64,000 nt of DNA from Photobacterium sanguinicancri (GTDB taxonomy: Bacteria; Pseudomonadota; Gammaproteobacteria; Enterobacterales; Vibrionaceae), in assembly GCF_024346675.1 (NCBI RefSeq), contig NZ_AP024851.1, forward strand, positions 248,001-312,000, given 5' to 3'. Shown one piece after another: positions 63,488 through 64,000 of this stretch. The first letter of the stretch is position 1. Each line of letters starts with the position of its first letter. Both the position numbers and the translations under genes were made by a program. The notes beneath the pieces were generated by a model. That model did not search any database. It was given only the letters and a program-made list of their open reading frames with translations, and was not told the origin of the DNA.

Positions 63488-64000
63488 CTAAGTACTTATA
63501 TCCGGTGCTGTTAACGTGTGGCTATCATAAGCAACAAATGTATTTCTACTTTGTGTTTTGGCATGATAGAGCGCTTCGTCCGCGTACTGAATCAAGCCAT
63601 TAATGTCCATTTCATCTGCATTATTGTTGTTTGTATGCCAGCAATATCCCCCAATAGAGAGGGTAATCGTTGAGGCGCATTTAGACACTTGATGTGGAAT
63701 AGAGAGCTGTTCAACAGCGCGTTGAACTTGTTGTACTTTATGGTGGCTAGCGTCGAGTGATTGTCCGTATAACAGGACTAGAAACTCATCACCACCAAAG
63801 CGGAACACGTAGTCATCATTTCCTGAAAACTCGCGTTTGAATATTTCAGAAAGTTGAACAAGTACCCTGTCACCTTCGTGATGACCATAGTAGTCGTTAT
63901 AACCTTTGTAAAAATCAATATCGATCATTAGGCAGGTGATTGGCTGGGTTAAGAGCCTCGCTTTGTGCAATAACTGCGGAACCACTTTCTCTAATTCATA
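63488..64000 (-). CDS. GGDEF-domain diguanylate cyclase (5' truncated)
   Basis: C-terminal part of a diguanylate cyclase; the reading frame is still open at the window edge, so the N-terminus and any sensor are missing. The visible part has MIDIDFYKGYNDYYGHHEGD (substrate and metal site), the active site FRFGGDEF and a C-terminal ADEALYHAK. The I-site position five residues before GGDEF reads GNDD, not RxxD, so product inhibition is probably absent, unlike the three other cyclases here. Confidence 0.92.
   Translation of the reverse strand, partial: YELEKVVPQLLHKARLLTQPITCLMIDIDFYKGYNDYYGHHEGDRVLVQLSEIFKREFSGNDDYVFRFGGDEFLVLLYGQSLDASHHKVQQVQRAVEQLSIPHQVSKCASTITLSIGGYCWHTNNNNADEMDINGLIQYADEALYHAKTQSRNTFVAYDSHTLTAPDIST

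Noticed and set aside
1..64000. CRISPR arrays, insertion sequences, prophage or integron cassettes
   Set aside because: No regularly spaced repeats, transposase, integrase or phage structural genes were seen on either strand.

Overview
The window looks like a chromosomal segment of a marine gammaproteobacterium of the family Vibrionaceae, most likely Photobacterium. The genes are AT-leaning with Vibrio-like protein sequences. Several small families that I associate mainly with Vibrionaceae are present (DUF3283-like, DUF2960-like), and the YebC paralog resembles the chromosome II copy of Vibrio cholerae. As I recall, nrdD/nrdG and a second ackA also lie on chromosome II in V. cholerae, so this may be a secondary-chromosome segment; that placement is inference. 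I see no insertion sequence, prophage, integron array or CRISPR array.

Layout. 1-2436: an ABC transporter (truncated permease, ATPase) coupled to an outer-membrane barrel gene. 2564-6764: EamA exporter, hotdog protein, AraC regulator, VanZ-like protein and small conserved proteins, one of them histidine-rich. 7197-15471: periplasmic-TPR diguanylate cyclase, GltS-type symporter behind a hairpin-rich leader, MFS transporter, lipoprotein, BCCT transporter. 15963-18732: DUF2164, DUF808, YebC paralog, then tRNA-Ser and tRNA-Asp flanking a tRNA 3'-end remnant. 18935-22920: mntH with a Fur-type box, a NemR-like repressor and a CurA-like reductase sharing one operator sequence, and a SigZ-like sigma factor.

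23030-24756 is an AT-rich cassette of three overlapping genes. It holds a ToxR-like membrane-anchored regulator, a bitopic periplasmic partner and a secreted cysteine-containing protein, and it resembles the ToxRS/VtrAC co-component logic. Next come a divergent EAL protein, two chemoreceptors, a DUF218 protein, a glyoxalase-fold protein and an SgrR-like regulator (25050-33504). 33603-37271 holds tyrS and a divergent LuxR-type regulator around a perfect 16-bp palindrome, then a PAS-PAS-GGDEF protein. 37546-41756: AGCS symporter, lipoprotein, thioredoxin 2 with a CNPC active site, NAD-binding protein.

42382-52659: solitary ackA, a two-gene RND efflux system, a small ORF, an exo/endonuclease-phosphatase protein preceded by a hexamer repeat, an MltF-like lytic transglycosylase and a diguanylate cyclase. 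52972-55649: nrdD-nrdG, preceded by a perfect FNR site and two NrdR boxes 31 bp apart. 55991-64000: a PTS EIIC-EAL fusion, small proteins, a globin, rarD, a methyltransferase, DUF2750, a TDT-family transporter and a truncated GGDEF gene.

Together the content is sensory and adaptive: six c-di-GMP genes, two chemoreceptors, many one-component regulators, nutrient and osmolyte symporters, drug and electrophile defence, and anaerobic DNA-precursor synthesis.
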